64,000 nucleotides of DNA from Balanoglossus misakiensis (Eukaryota; Hemichordata). Both the position numbers and the translations under genes were made by a program. Positions 1 through 32,700 of this stretch are shown piece after piece; position 1 is the stretch's first letter, and every line of letters begins with the position of its first letter. Where the stretch lies: the NCBI GenBank assembly GCA_040954595.2, contig CM082585.2, forward strand, positions 8,432,001 through 8,496,000, given 5' to 3'. The notes under the pieces were generated by a model. The model ran no database searches. It was not told where the DNA came from and saw only the letters and a program-made list of their open reading frames with translations.

Positions 1-3000
1 CATGTATAGAAAATCATTCTCAAATAATTGTACCCTGCGACCCTTTCCCTGTGCAGCTGTAATTTTTCCCTTTATGTTAAATATGTAATTATTGTGATTA
101 TAACCTCATGTGCTCTCTCGTGCATTTTCTGCACTCATGGTGGTATGTATTTGAAATCATTGGGCTTACATGAGAAAGTCACTCTTACGTTCAGGGCTTT
201 TCCAGTTTTTTGGGGGGGGTTTGTTTGTCGGAGTAGTGACTCCTGACAGAATCTACTGAGGGTAACGTCATCCACTTGAAATGGAGCACAATGCCTCGCA
301 GTCGCAACGACAAATGTAAGAACAAGCCATTAATCTTCAAAATTTATCACAAATAATGCAGATATCTTTATCCACCGTCAAAGTCCCGACTTTTCTGGTT
401 TCCCCTGTTGCCTTGGAGAAGGCTGCCGTGCACACGATACATTAAAACCAACAAAAGCCTTTCCTGGAAGTGATCTTTGATCCAGTCTTCATTCCGCATG
501 ATCCATCACCGCGATATTAGCACGTCAGCTCAAAATGCTCTACCCAACTGTGAGATAAATTGGTGCTTTGAACAGTTTCCATCTTTCATGTCGAGAGTGG
601 ATATTAGTCTTCAGTGCATTTTTTTCCCGTCTGTCCTTCAATAGCCTGAATAGGTGGAAATCTATTTTTCTGTGATTTACAAGGATGGGGTACCTGCCAC
701 TTCCTGCTATTAAAGTGGGAAGCAGTAAATAAAAACTGTAAATTTTGTCGAGTTTACTCAGAACACATCAAAAGAAATAAAGGAAGTATAAACTCATTTT
801 ATACTGTATGAGAACATGCTTTAAGAAAACGTATAAAAACAAAGATAGTGTCGTAAATCCATATGCACGATAGCAAAATATTACTTTTGAAAACAGTTAA
901 AAACTTACAATTTATTGGGGCTCTGGAACATAAACACCTAACAAGCGTCAGTCACCGCACACGACATATATATGAAATACCCCTTTCCCCCTTCTCCCCA
1001 AAGTTGGCACGGAGCAGACACGAGTCGGCGAACGTGATCTGGAAAAATAATCCAATTTGCTGGGATCTTGCCAAAGGTTGGCGGACATACAAAACTGCAG
1101 ACGCTGGCACAGTTTGTCACCTCTGGGTATTATTTGAACACTGTCGTTACACGCAGCTGTGGCAATGCTCTTCAAAAATACAGCAACGACATTTAAGTAT
1201 ACATGCCACCTTTCCCCGCAGCCAGTACCTGTATGCAGCACTCTGAATGTCATCAACTCAACTGTCTACTTTTTCTTCTGAAGCCATTTAACAACAATAC
1301 AAAACACTGCTTGCATCCTATGATTTGTTGACAGCTCAACGCTTACATACATTAAACGCTTTGAATTGAAATTCGAATAGATTTATTGATATAAAAGAGT
1401 AAAGAAATAATTATCTATTCACTTGGGTATACAAATATATAAATATGTTATGTTCATAAATGGTATAAAGGCATTTTTGGGGTCAGTATTTACTATAAAA
1501 CAATAGGACTGCACTTAGACAGCACAAAAAGCGTATAAAAACAATAAAAATACAATCTGCATTTTCTTTTCAAGAAATCAAATGTATGTCTAACAATACT
1601 TTAGATCAATGATGAGGCATTATTTTATAATTTCTTGGACCATGACAACGTCTTTTCAAATATTGAAATGAAAATAACTGAATGCCTTGACGATTTGTTT
1701 GAATAATGTCAGAAAAATGAATTGCGCAGTGTCCCTTTTCATCTGTTTATAGTCAATATATCTCTTTATTAAGACAGTTACAGTCAATATCTCTTTATTT
1801 AGATACAATCTGATTATTGAATATATATCATTAGATAAACAGTGTGTAACTACATCTGGGAGAGGCCTGCCATATTTACTGTTGGCATTTTGTGAATAGT
1901 TTCCAAGACAACAATATCATATTATAGGTATTTAATCAGTGCGTGCTGTTTTTCATGTTTGGGTAATAGCGAGTAGATATACATGACCTTTTTCACACTA
2001 TTCAGATAAATTATGCAGTAATAGTTTGAGAAAAAGTAGAAAACAGAAATGTGCACTCTTGGGGCTTATATTCAGTGATACACTAAGGGCTTCTTGGTTT
2101 GTTATTACAGTTTCATGTTGTTTTCTCTCGGCTGATCCTCGGAGACCTTTTACTGTAAAACAGGCAACAGGGAATTAATTAGTCGTTTTACCCCCAACAA
2201 CAAGTATTAATGTTTTGAAACATGACTACAGCATCCTGCCGCAAACATACATGCATGAAAGAATTATTATTTGCGACTTCCTTTCCCAATATTTCGTCAA
2301 CTTGTTATATTTTTCCTATTACAAAACTAATCATGGTGTGTTATATTTATTCTCTAATGGGCAAGAGTGGACTTAGAATGCAGATGCAGGGATTCAAGGC
2401 AAGGCCACACACACACACACACACAGAAAAAGACAGACAAACCAATCTTCCATAATTTGGAACTAGATTTAACAGTAGCACAAAGGACAAATCACCATCT
2501 ATGCACATTCTTTGATTTTTTCCTCATAAAAAATTTATGAAGGTTGTTATGGCAACAAAGACAAATTGCCATTTCAAAATGCTAAATTGTAACACTGCCT
2601 AAAGACACAACATTCATCCGAAAGAAATTTTTAACATGATAAATCATATCAACATATTGTGTTATGCTGACAGGCAATGGTCAGTTGAGGCAATCAATTT
2701 TATTTACCAAGGCTGCCTGACAATGTAGTTGTACTGGTTAACAATAACTGTAAACTGCTATCTGATTCATGAATATAACTGTTATTATGCCATTCACACT
2801 TCCCTTTTCTTTTAAGTTATACATGTATCCTTGAAAGAGGTCCACTTGCATTGAAGTGTCAATTGCCCATGTTACATAACACCTGGAATTTCATTAGCAC
2901 TTCAACCAAAACACAGTGGGTGGGTGGGGGTGGGGGTCTACACACAAAAGTTACCTCTGATTGGTCACTTTTAGAGGCAGGCACACACCAGGTGCAGATG

Positions 3001-5702
3001 CCTAAGTATTAACCAATCAGACTATACAACATTACAATGTATGGCCATGTTCAGAAAAGTACCACCCAGTGATGTTATTGTTGATGTTTCAACACTCATA
3101 CTGAATGTCATCATGGTTCCAAATGGAGCGTTGGTCACCCTCCCTCTATTGTTATAAGTGTGTGTGCGAGAGCTGACCTTTCCCTGATCCGAAACACACA
3201 CAGCACTGCTGATGTAACGAACATTCATGACATACAACAAGGGAGTATTCATTCCGGGGCTCCTTGGACTATTTGCATGAGACCAAGAAGCCATTCACAG
3301 CCATGGTACCCTCATGGTATATGTATTTGTTTTATCTTGATGGTAATACCTTGATAAGTGTAAGCTGTCATTGCTCACACATTGCCAGAAATATATTTGA
3401 TTGTCGATTTCATAATCCAGGGCTGGTGTGTAGAAAGTGATCAGTGTGTTAAACCTCAAATTAACCTAAGAATAAATCAGCGTTTTGTGTGTACAATGGC
3501 TATCCTTGAACTCAATGAGATCTGAGACGACTGTGTGCAAATAATGTGTGACTGATCGTAAGAGATTCCGGGCTGCGACTGGTTGAAACCTGAGTGAACA
3601 CCGTACCCATGTAGTTTGTACATGTACTGCGAATTTTTTTTCGGGTTCACTAATTCCGCGACTTTGTCAACAAAGACAGCGGAAGTAGGGCCCGGGGATT
3701 TCATGCGAATATTTCCTTGTTGAATATGCATTCGATCGCTTCATGCGCCACGAGTTTTTCGGGTGAAATTTCAAAACAAAACCGTCTCGCCCTGCGACAT
3801 GCGAAACCGACATGCCGGTACGAATTCCGGGGCACCATAATATGGACCCGATCGTAAATTCTAGGGGTTAAAACTTTTTCAGAACCTCAACGACAGCCAA
3901 ATCATAAACAACTGTTGGTGGCATCGGTGTGTTACACTGTAGAATCAAATAAACGACGGATCAGAATTGTAGCAGAAGATTACAACAACATTGTCAACAG
4001 TAAACCGCCGCTGCCACCCCGCCTCGATCGTCGTCTCACCACGTCTGAACTTACCCACCCATCACATATATGTTACGCCCTAGATTGTACATTTCATACT
4101 CACCATTTGAAGTATGCACCAATAAACCAGTCAGTTCTTTCAGTATAAACTTAAAAAACGACGAAAAGATGCGAAAATGCCGAGTATTTTATAACTTCGA
4201 CGACCAAAGTGTGTCCACAGTATATAAGTAAACGGAGTTGAACAGTGACGTCATGTGTGGAAGTTTGCGCATGTACGGAAGTGGTTAAAGTAGGTCACTT
4301 TCTACTTTCACAGGGTCGAAGGTCAATCGACCTTCATATATTTTGGTTATTTTCCACCTTTCCTATGTTCTGTGTAATTCGTGGGAACGTGTGTTGGTAT
4401 CTATTATTTTCATATCGTCTCGTCAGAATGTCAAAATCACGGTACGAGAAACGTGAACGTCTGAGCGAGAGGTTCAAAGGTTAAAAATAAAATTGCAGTG
4501 ACTCAGTGCAGTCGTGTCAGTACCAAAGTTTCCACGTTTATTTCACGTGTTACTGACACATATTTCACAGGCGTGCCTGTGTCGAGATGCAGGAAATGGT
4601 AGGTTTATTTTCCATTTTAACTATGCATATACACGCGTCAAAATATGAACAGAGGGGACAAGATTCGACTAGACTTATGCAGTCCTGGTCACCACCAGTT
4701 CTCAGCTCACTGCACCTGTGCTGTGTGCACAGGTGCACGTAGTAATATTCTGGATAGTTTAATCACCTATGACCTAGGTCACTCCGCCAGTGTACATTTA
4801 TACCCAAGGTTAAGGTTGGGCCTCGGTATACCGGCCTCATACTACCCACTTACTTTAATACTACATGTATCTATCTACTATCGAGCTGCAAACTATCCCA
4901 GGCACCGCCCCCTACCATTCATCCTTAGAGATCCTTGGAGGGCAAAGCACATCCATGGACCGGGGGGGGGGGGTCTCTGTACTGCAGTTCTGGGACATTT
5001 TGTAGTGCCACACAAGAGGACCATTGACTGTACCATTCTCTGGTGGTGATGGTCATAGTTAGGTTTCAGTGCGTGGCATCACCCGTGCTGATGAGGGATT
5101 TCCAATACTTGTGCATACCTGACATAATATTGAAACTCAGTCAAGTGTTTCTTGTAACGTCAGTGTTTACAGAGAACAAAACAAGGGAGCAAATTAAGTC
5201 CACATGGCCATCCTGGTTAAATTGACTAAGCCAATATATAAATAGACATCACAGACTAATTTCAGTACAGATGCAATGCAGCTGCAAGCCAGAATCACTG
5301 TGCTATAGCTTTTGTTGTGTCAGTGTCAATTCTAGAATCACTCCATTTGATCACAAAATTTCTACTTGCCAAGACTTGGATGTAGTGAAATGTCTGTTTT
5401 GTGGTTGAGGGCGCACTTCACACAATGGAATGCACAAGATGTTTGGCTCTGTCATTGATTGGCCAGATCATTTCATACATTGCAAAGATGGAACCTGATC
5501 AAGCAACAGAAAAGGTCCATAAGAAATGTTTTCTCATTCACAGCTACCATTTTACATTTCAGAGTGCAAGGGGCTGGCCAAGGTGGCACTTAATTTACAT
5601 ATCATGCATAATAAGACAATTGTAAGATAACAGAACCTGCATCTGAGTGAGTGAATTCATCTTCACTGCCATTACATCAGCTGGTGTCCTCCCTCCGACA
5701 AG
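1..5702. other. Region without a recognisable gene
   Basis: I see no coding exon that resembles a known family on either strand. Open frames here are short, low in complexity or lack splice context. The stretch is A/T-rich, with a (CA)n run near 2406-2425, a G-rich patch near 2920-2937 and a poly-G run near 4963-4971. About 3540-4280 is visibly richer in CpG than its surroundings and could be a promoter, either of a minus-strand gene lying outside the window or of the downstream monooxygenase gene. This is only a compositional impression. Confidence 0.5.
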
Positions 5703-5732
5703 ATGGAATACTCATCCTCAATATTTCCATTT
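5703..5732 (+). other. Tentative first coding exon of the FMO gene
   Basis: A 30-nt stretch starts with ATG in the context AAGATGG and ends at the donor GTGAGT. It joins in phase 0 to the acceptor at 6037/6038 and would encode MEYSSSIFPF ahead of the FAD-binding fold. It is chosen because exon 2 (6038-6225) has no in-frame ATG. A different upstream exon, or a later acceptor inside exon 2, is possible. Confidence 0.45.
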
Positions 5733-8700
5733 GTGAGTAAAAGCTTCTTAAGTATTAAAAGTTATCAAACTTTCACACTGCACTCCAGGACAGCACTTGG
5801 GAACTACTGTGGGGTCTTGCATAACACACTGACACCACTGGTGGCGCTGTTCAATACCAGTTTGGTAGTGGCAGGTTACGTCAATGTACGTCAGCTGACT
5901 GTACACACTATCAGAAACAATGAATGGACTGCTCAATGATCTAGAATGCTGCGTAATTTTCTCAAGATGGCATTAAACTAATTCTTGTTGCTTGTTTATC
6001 TCCAACTAACAAACATTTGTTTCCATTGACCAATCAGAAAGCAGCCAAGCAGGTGACGCGCACCCAGGCCTGTGTGATTGGTGCCGGGATCTCAGGACTT
6101 GTCGCTGCCAAGTGTTTCAAGGATGCAGACTTTGAAACCATAGTTCTGGAAAGAACGGATGAGATCGGAGGTCTGTGGACATTCCGTGAGAAAGTGCCAT
6201 ATGGTGTTATGAGATGCACTCACATGTAAGTCTGCTGGAAGCATTTGGTCGCAGTTATAAAGTTGGATAATAATTCTTGCCAAGGCCAAAAAACATAGGA
6301 TCATGCTAATAGTGAACTAGAATTAACACCTGTTCTTTGAATATGTTGTTAATAATAAAAAAAAAAAGCATATTGCAAATTTAGGTTCAGATGTTTTCTT
6401 CAGGAATAGTACTGTTAAAAAGAGATATTATGGAGTTCATAGATTCCACTTTGAAATGTGTTTTGTTTTCTGTTTCAGAAATGTATCCAAGCACAATTAC
6501 TGCTTCTCCGATTTCCCATTTCCGGATGATGTTCCGGACTATCCGCACCATTCCCACATGGCCAAGTATATAGTGGACTACGCCCAACACTTTGGAGTCA
6601 CAGAACTGATTCGATTCCAAACCGAAGTAAAAAAACTAGAAAAGAAAGGTCAGCAAAAAATCTTGTGTTCATTCCTAGTGGCCATACATGTATTTAGCAG
6701 AGGTTACCAAGAGCAGTGCACTTATTTATAGAACATACATCAATAAAATTTCTTATGGATGGCTTTTCTGTAGATGATGAGTGGCACATCACCACTGTCA
6801 GAGTGGAGGAGGATGGGAAAGGCGGCTACCTCAGAACTGACGAGGAACTGATCATTGCCAAGTATGTTGCCGTAGCAACTGGCCACCATGCCACGCCGAG
6901 CTGGGCGAAGTTCCCCGGGCAGGAGAGTTTCAAAGGTGAGTAGGAGTAGCGGTCATTGTGTGGTTTACAAAGGTGGTGCATAGTGGCAGGTTTGAATGGT
7001 AGAATGACACAGGCCTTTACTTGATCTTTTGGTATACACAGTAGCCATCAACCTTCCACCCCTCCAGTGTATATGGTATCACCCCAACTTTTGAAACAGC
7101 AGGATCGATAGACTCTCATTCAAGTGTTGTGTACCATTCCTCCCAACAGGTGAGATCATTCATGGTGTGGACTACAAGGATCCAGTGACCAACCGACTAG
7201 TTGGTAGTCGAGTGCTGGTGGTTGGCATTGGCAACAGTGCAGTGGATGTGGCCACAGACTGCGCGTCTGTTGGAAGGTGAGTTCTGGTCCAACAAGTCTT
7301 GCATAACTTATGATGCAGTATGTACAAGAGCGTAAATACCCTTTCGTGGGTCATCAAAATAACATCAAGAAATAGTGATTCTTTTTCTTCACCACCATTC
7401 TATATACAGGTCAAATGGTAACATTGAAAACAATGGAATGAACCACCTTTTTTCAACGCTATGATTGTGAAGTTTGTCAATACTTACAATGTGTTCCTGT
7501 ACTTAGTCCATTGAGGATCTGTTTCTATTATACTTTGAATGTATGTGTCCCACAGATGCAAAGAAGTTCATATAAGTACAAGATCTGGGGCCTGGATTGT
7601 GCCCAACTATATCTTTGGATTCCCAACTGACCACTACGCCTGCCGTGCCTTTCTGTGGTTGCCATGGCAGCTGGGCAACTATGTTTTAGAGAAAATTATC
7701 ATGCTCATCAATGGAAATCCACACAGGTGTGTATGATTTGAAGTTTTTTTCGGGTGTGGCATCCATTTATTCAGCCTTTGCTTGCAAGAGTATACAACTA
7801 TAATTGTGGTATGCACATACATTGTATGCAGATAAGAATCTTCACAAATTCAAAATGGTGGATTTTCTGTTTTATTGTACATCTGATCAGATGGAAGCTG
7901 AACCCCAAGATGAGGGCTCTGCAGACCCAACCCACTGTCAGTCCAACGTTAATCCATCATATTCAGCGAGGATACATCCAGATGCACTCAAACATCAACA
8001 AGATGGACGGCAAGGTGGTGCATTTCGCTGACGGGTCATCGGCCGAGGTGGACCACGCAATCTTCTGTACGGGTTACAACATCAGTCTGCCATTTCTCAG
8101 CGACGATGTCAAGGGAAAAGTAATGGAGGAGGGTGGCAATAAAATTAAGGTATTTTATCTCCATGAAATGATTTATCTGAACAAAACTACTGAATCTCTG
8201 TGTTTTTCCTATATTTGCTTGTAGATTGAGCTGGTCTTATTACTGTCCCAGTGTCTCTGTCAATCACAGTTGTGATAAATTGCAGGCCTTGTTGGAAACT
8301 TTTTCCCCCCATGTGATGTCATATCACATGGTCTATCACATGACTGTATTTTAGCCTATCACAAGCCAGCAAACGACTGAGCACATTTTGGATTTTCCTT
8401 GCAGCTGTACAAGAATGTCTTCTCCCCAGAGTTAGACCACACACTGTCCTTCATTGGATTTCTGCAACCAGCGTCAGGTGGTCTGCTGTCCATGTCAGAA
8501 ACCCAAGCAAGGTGGCACGTGGAGCTTTGTAAAGGCAAGGGCAAGCTGCCCTCCAGATCGACCATGTTAGATGCAATGAAAGCAGATCAGGTGAGATACA
8601 TTTTTGTAATCAGTGTGGTGGAACAGGAATTTTTTTTACATGATTATGGGGCATACTTTCTCAGGGCAAGTGCTGATTTTGATTTCTATCAAAAAGCCAT

Positions 8701-9321
8701 GGAAAGTTGAAACCACTTGAAGAACTTCCAAATTTAAAGTGAGTTTATGCATGTAAGACCTATCACTGTATGTATATTAATATTGATATTTCAGGAGGCT
8801 TGTGATAAGCGTTACTACTCATCAGCACGCCACACCATACAGCGGGATCCAATTCTCTACTGTGATGAGATTGCGTCCTTCATCGGGGCCAAGCCGCAAC
8901 TCTGGAGACATCCCACGCTTGCTTGGAAGTAAGTGAACCTCAGTCCAAGTGACTGTCTGCACCATGACGAGAACAGCATATGCATGCTTTCCATCTACAA
9001 ATAAAATAGATATATATATGTACATACACAGTGCATTCTTGTTTGAGTTCAGACACCGACCCGTTTTGAGTTCAACTTTTCATCTGATTATGCACGTATC
9101 TCACAAAAATCTGATAAAATCCCTACACTTGTCATTTTTTCAGGTTGCTTTTTGGAACATGTGGATCAGCACAGTATCGGCTGCAGGGCCCTCACAAATG
9201 GGCCAAAGCCTACCAGACTGTGGACAGCATACCAGTGACCAGCTTCATCCACTATTCAGCCATTATTCTCATTGTTGTAATGCTGGCCTTGGTTGTCAGT
9301 ATTGTGTGTGCTGTATTGTGA
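5703..9321 (+). CDS. Flavin-containing monooxygenase (FMO family), 10 exons
   Basis: The enzyme uses FAD and NADPH to oxygenate nucleophilic N or S centres of substrates, normally on the ER membrane. Exons: 5703-5732 (tentative), 6038-6225, 6479-6648, 6774-6935, 7150-7276, 7556-7726, 7891-8149, 8405-8590, 8795-8928, 9144-9321. All junctions have GT-AG borders and keep frame, giving about 534 residues, the usual FMO length. Visible motifs are the FAD dinucleotide fold GAGISG (about residues 25-30), the FMO signature FKGEIIHGVDY (182-192, fitting FxGxxxHxxxY), the NADPH site GIGNSA (209-214) and FCTGY (341-345), the counterpart of FATGY. The last about 25 residues are a hydrophobic tail (IILIVVMLALVVSIV), as in ER-anchored FMOs. 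No ATG lies in the frame of exon 2, so an upstream start exon is needed; 5703-5732 has a good Kozak context and a GTGAGT donor. Which vertebrate FMO is closest cannot be decided by eye. Confidence 0.93.
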
Positions 9322-9829
9322 AATCTCCATGAAATGGACAATTTTTGATACTTGATTGGCGGCACAGAATTTCATTTGATTTCATGCAAACAAATACTAG
9401 TAGATTTTTACAATTTAAATGGGAACAAATTACATAGATATCCAAAGTAATTTTGTATTTTTGTTTTACTTTTTTCACTGTGTATGACTTCCATGATTTC
9501 CCCCATTTCTCTGTTGATTGGTGCAATCACACCATTGACAGTACCGCGGAAGTAAATAATGCCAGAAAGGCAAGGTGCTAACATATTCATACTCGAATAA
9601 GTACATGTATATGCTTTTTCTTTGTACCTTATATCAATGCAAATTTCTGTGAAACAGTGGTATGTTTTTAAAGCAATAGATTTATCAGTAAAACTGTTTT
9701 CTTAAAATCTGTAATTTTACTGAAGTAGACAGTAGAAAGAAAGTATTAGTTGGGGAAGAATTTACATGGATAATTTTACAGTTGCTTGTAGAGACGTACT
9801 AACATTGAGATTTATATATGATTTTATGA

Positions 9830-9835
9830 AATAAA
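9830..9835 (+). terminator. Candidate polyadenylation signal of the FMO gene
   Basis: AATAAA lies about 510 bases after the FMO stop codon, in A/T-rich DNA and well before the Rab6 start. The intervening 9322-9829 shows no other gene and is read as the 3' UTR. Confidence 0.5.
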
Positions 9836-29326
<19,491 letters not shown>

Positions 29327-29692
29327 GAATAGGTGCCCTGATTGGTCAATTGATCGGTCACGTGATCAGTCAGTAGCAAATGAATGACAGCCTGTTTGCT
29401 GTTTATTGTGTCTTATCTCCAATAATGTTGCTCTTCAAAAAAAAATGACAAAAAAAAATACGAATACCATTTCGAGCTTGTTAGTACTATACTACAGTGA
29501 CAATGATTCTTTCCAGTGTATCAAAAGACGGAGAAAAAGAAAATTCGCGGTGATATTTGTACAGTTCTGTTTCTTAGTGACTGGAATTCCACATTTGTAG
29601 CTCTCTCACTCTCTCTCTCTAGATGTAACTCAATACATTTGCCAAAAAAGTTTTGGTGCCAGAGGTTTCCTTAACGTTCACATCTCTCCCAG

Positions 29693-29766
29693 TATTTGAG
29701 ACGCCTATAAAACTAGAAAAGTTGCCAGAGCCTCAGCAACAGGAAAGCAGTTGTTCTACCTGCTAA
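29693..29766 (+). other. Rab6 alternative terminal exon 7b, ends CSTC
   Basis: This lies 366 nt after the stop of exon 7a. The acceptor CTCCCAG precedes an exon in the same phase, reading IFETPIKLEKLPEPQQQ then ESSCSTC and TAA. The shared IKLEK/VKLKD and EPQQQE segments show it is a diverged duplicate of exon 7a. The tail lacks CXC; CSTC could serve as a CaaX-type single prenylation site or as a spaced pair of cysteines. Used in full it gives a 212-residue protein. Confidence 0.82.
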
Positions 29767-32700
29767 GTTTACTCGGCAAGCTTGGCTGATCAGTTTGTAG
29801 TCTCTCGCAAGGCATTCCGACCTACCCCCACCACCCCTTACAGAAACAAGACAACAAAAATCATCACGTCGACTCCCCCTGCCTGCATAGTACCAGGGGC
29901 CGGTTTCATTACACTGATAGGGGTGGAAGGTTGTCTTCGACATGCCCTGCAGAGATAAATCTTGTGCCATCTCTGTAGTTTTTTGTATCCTGTTTGTAGC
30001 TAGAATTTCCTTCACCATAAAGTTCACCTAATTTTCCTGTATTTTTTTGAGCAACTGAGTCTGTACATGATTTCTCTGGGAACTGTCCTTTTTACGTTTA
30101 CGTCGGAAAACATCAGTGTCTTCCATATCATTACAGTTTTTTCAAATTTTATTTTAGGAGCTTTAAAGAGATATAAAAAAACATTGTGAAAATTTAAAAA
30201 AAAGGGAAGAGAGAATTTTTGCACGGCACAAGTTTGGTCTCTGCAAAGAGTATTTTTATCATGGGATTGGGGTGAAACAGCCTGGGATGTATCTTGAGAG
30301 TTTTGGTCTTAAAATGAAACATTTTAGTGTAATTTGTGGCGCGGTTAAATGCCAGCATTGTAATTTTGTGTGTTAAAGGTAATATTGATATAAATATGCA
30401 ATATGATTGAAAAAAAAAGATCGTAAGACCAAGGGGAGACAATTTCAAACTTTGTTTTGTATAAAAAACTTTTTTTGTGTAAAATTTGCATCATGCAAGT
30501 TGTAATATTGAATCAGCTGTGTAGATGTGACTGGTAAAAATTGATAGTGACTTGATATTTAAATTAGCATTGATTATTCTAGAGATTAGCTGGTATCGTT
30601 ATGTAGATGACTAGGTGTTTAGGTGTACCGGTACATATTTGGTGATGAAGACAGTTTTACAAAATTTCTCAACCAAGCTGAAAAACACACACAAATAAAC
30701 TGACCCACAAAGCGTAGTAGAGTCGATTTGCGCTGTTGTCCACCAGATATCAATTTTTTTCCAACCAGTACGCTTTGTTCTGAATTGAAAATTTGGACCT
30801 TTTTTTGGAGATGTGATTTTTCAACTTCAGTTTTACTCAACAAGAAACCACCCACACTTTGTTAAACATCGAAGCTCACAAAGCTCTGGTTTTGAAATCA
30901 GAAACGCCGACATTCCGTTTAGAAGTGTAGCCACGTTTGCAGTCGAGCTGACATAAAAATCCTAATTTATAAGAAAGATATGAAATATATATTTAAAGAA
31001 TTCTGATCTTGCTGCAGGAAAAGGCAGGACTGCTTGGCAGTCGTGAAGTCGAACTGCGGCAAGAACGATGCTACTGGGTCAAAGGTTGTAGGTGATTGGG
31101 TCAAGGGTCGTAGGTGGTGGGGTCATTGAACGACAGAACTAGCCTTTGAATGAGACTCGTGGGTGTAGTTACCACAGATTCCGATTTTTTGAGGATCTGA
31201 GGGTACAACTTTACTGGAGTTGGGTGGAGAATTGAAGTCTGCTTTTTGTACTTGTAGACATAGTGGGGACGATGTCTCTTTTTCGGTCATTGGCAATCGC
31301 AGAGACTTTATTTTAGACTTAAGATTTGGTTAACAAAAGAGAAAAAAGATGTACTTTTTCTTGAAAAATGGCTTTTTCTGAACTTTTTGACTTATTGGTA
31401 GCCCTTTCAGTGAGCACCCATTGTATATCATGAACATCAAGTGTTAATAGTGAGCGTGTCAGAATGAAAGTTATTTTCGCAGTCGTGCCAAAAAATCCTC
31501 GACTTTTTCATCATCACCGTCATCATCATGTATGTGTATTGGAACTTATCAAAGGCATGGATTCATCCACAAACCTCTCTTGTCCGTTTTCAGATTTGAG
31601 AGAGAGATTCGAGAGTGTTTATCAGTGCAGGGAAAACCCGAGTCAAATTCATATCATCCATCGTACCTACTGCCTTCAGAGAATACCCTTTAAAATATGA
31701 TACACCTACAGATTCACTGTTTTACAATCATATATTAGTCCAGACTTACCATGGCCACCACACTGCGACTGTAACACTTCCAATCTGGCCATGTCCTGTG
31801 GTTGGCACAATACTTACCAACTGTGGCACACTTATCATCTATCCATACTGGCACACTTACCATTAGCACTTGATGTCAAGTAGATCGGTAATTCAACTTA
31901 CCTAATATCAGTAGAACTTCAACTTATGCTAAGTATAAACAACAACTACTTATTGGTGCTGTAAGGGTCTGAGGAATTTCAAAGGAAAATTGTTGGTGTT
32001 TTCTTTCGAATATTTATATTTTCACCTTGAATTCTTTTTTTTCTGCCATGGTGATCTGTGCATGGCGGTGGTTTTTATTTTTGAGTTAGAGATTTGGATG
32101 GTGGTTGAGCAGATTTGGAAACGATCTTCGGGAGAACCCACTCTCTGCTTTGAAGATACGATTGTCACAGAAAAAATTCTCGATGCAAGTAAAGTGTTCC
32201 ATTCTCATCACAGAGTTCAAATGTTTAACAGGAATCCTGTGTATAAGAATAAATTCTGTGTACACTTTCGTTAATTGAAGGACAAATGAGATATGATTTC
32301 CCTCCAAGGGGATCAGTGTCCGATCTGATTGGCTTATTCAAAGCACTTCCACGTGTATATGCAAATGACCGAGCAGTGGTATATTTCATGCAAATACTGC
32401 CCACGGTCGGTATCAACCACTACAAGCTTCAAGCTCTACTTTGAGTGAATAATTTAATTTTGCAATTTCCTAGTTCTTTGGCAATATCTCTCTCAGCATG
32501 GAGAAACTTCTCTTCGAGGTTTTATTTTGTTGGTTTTTCCTAAAGATAAGTGATGGGCCCTTAACCTGTATATTAAGTGTATGTACATGTATTCTTTATT
32601 GAACTCAATAATGTGCAAGAAGGCAGTCCAGTGTCAAGTATGGTCAATTACTTGTGTGTATAGTTCTGAGAATAAATCACTATCTATTAAACATGTAATA

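Noticed and set aside
863-1246. 127-codon open frame near the left edge
   Set aside because: No family resemblance; overlapping open frames exist on the other strand at the same place, as expected by chance.
4645-5049. 134-codon plus-strand open frame before the FMO gene
   Set aside because: No recognisable domain, crosses a poly-G run, unbiased codon use and no splice support.
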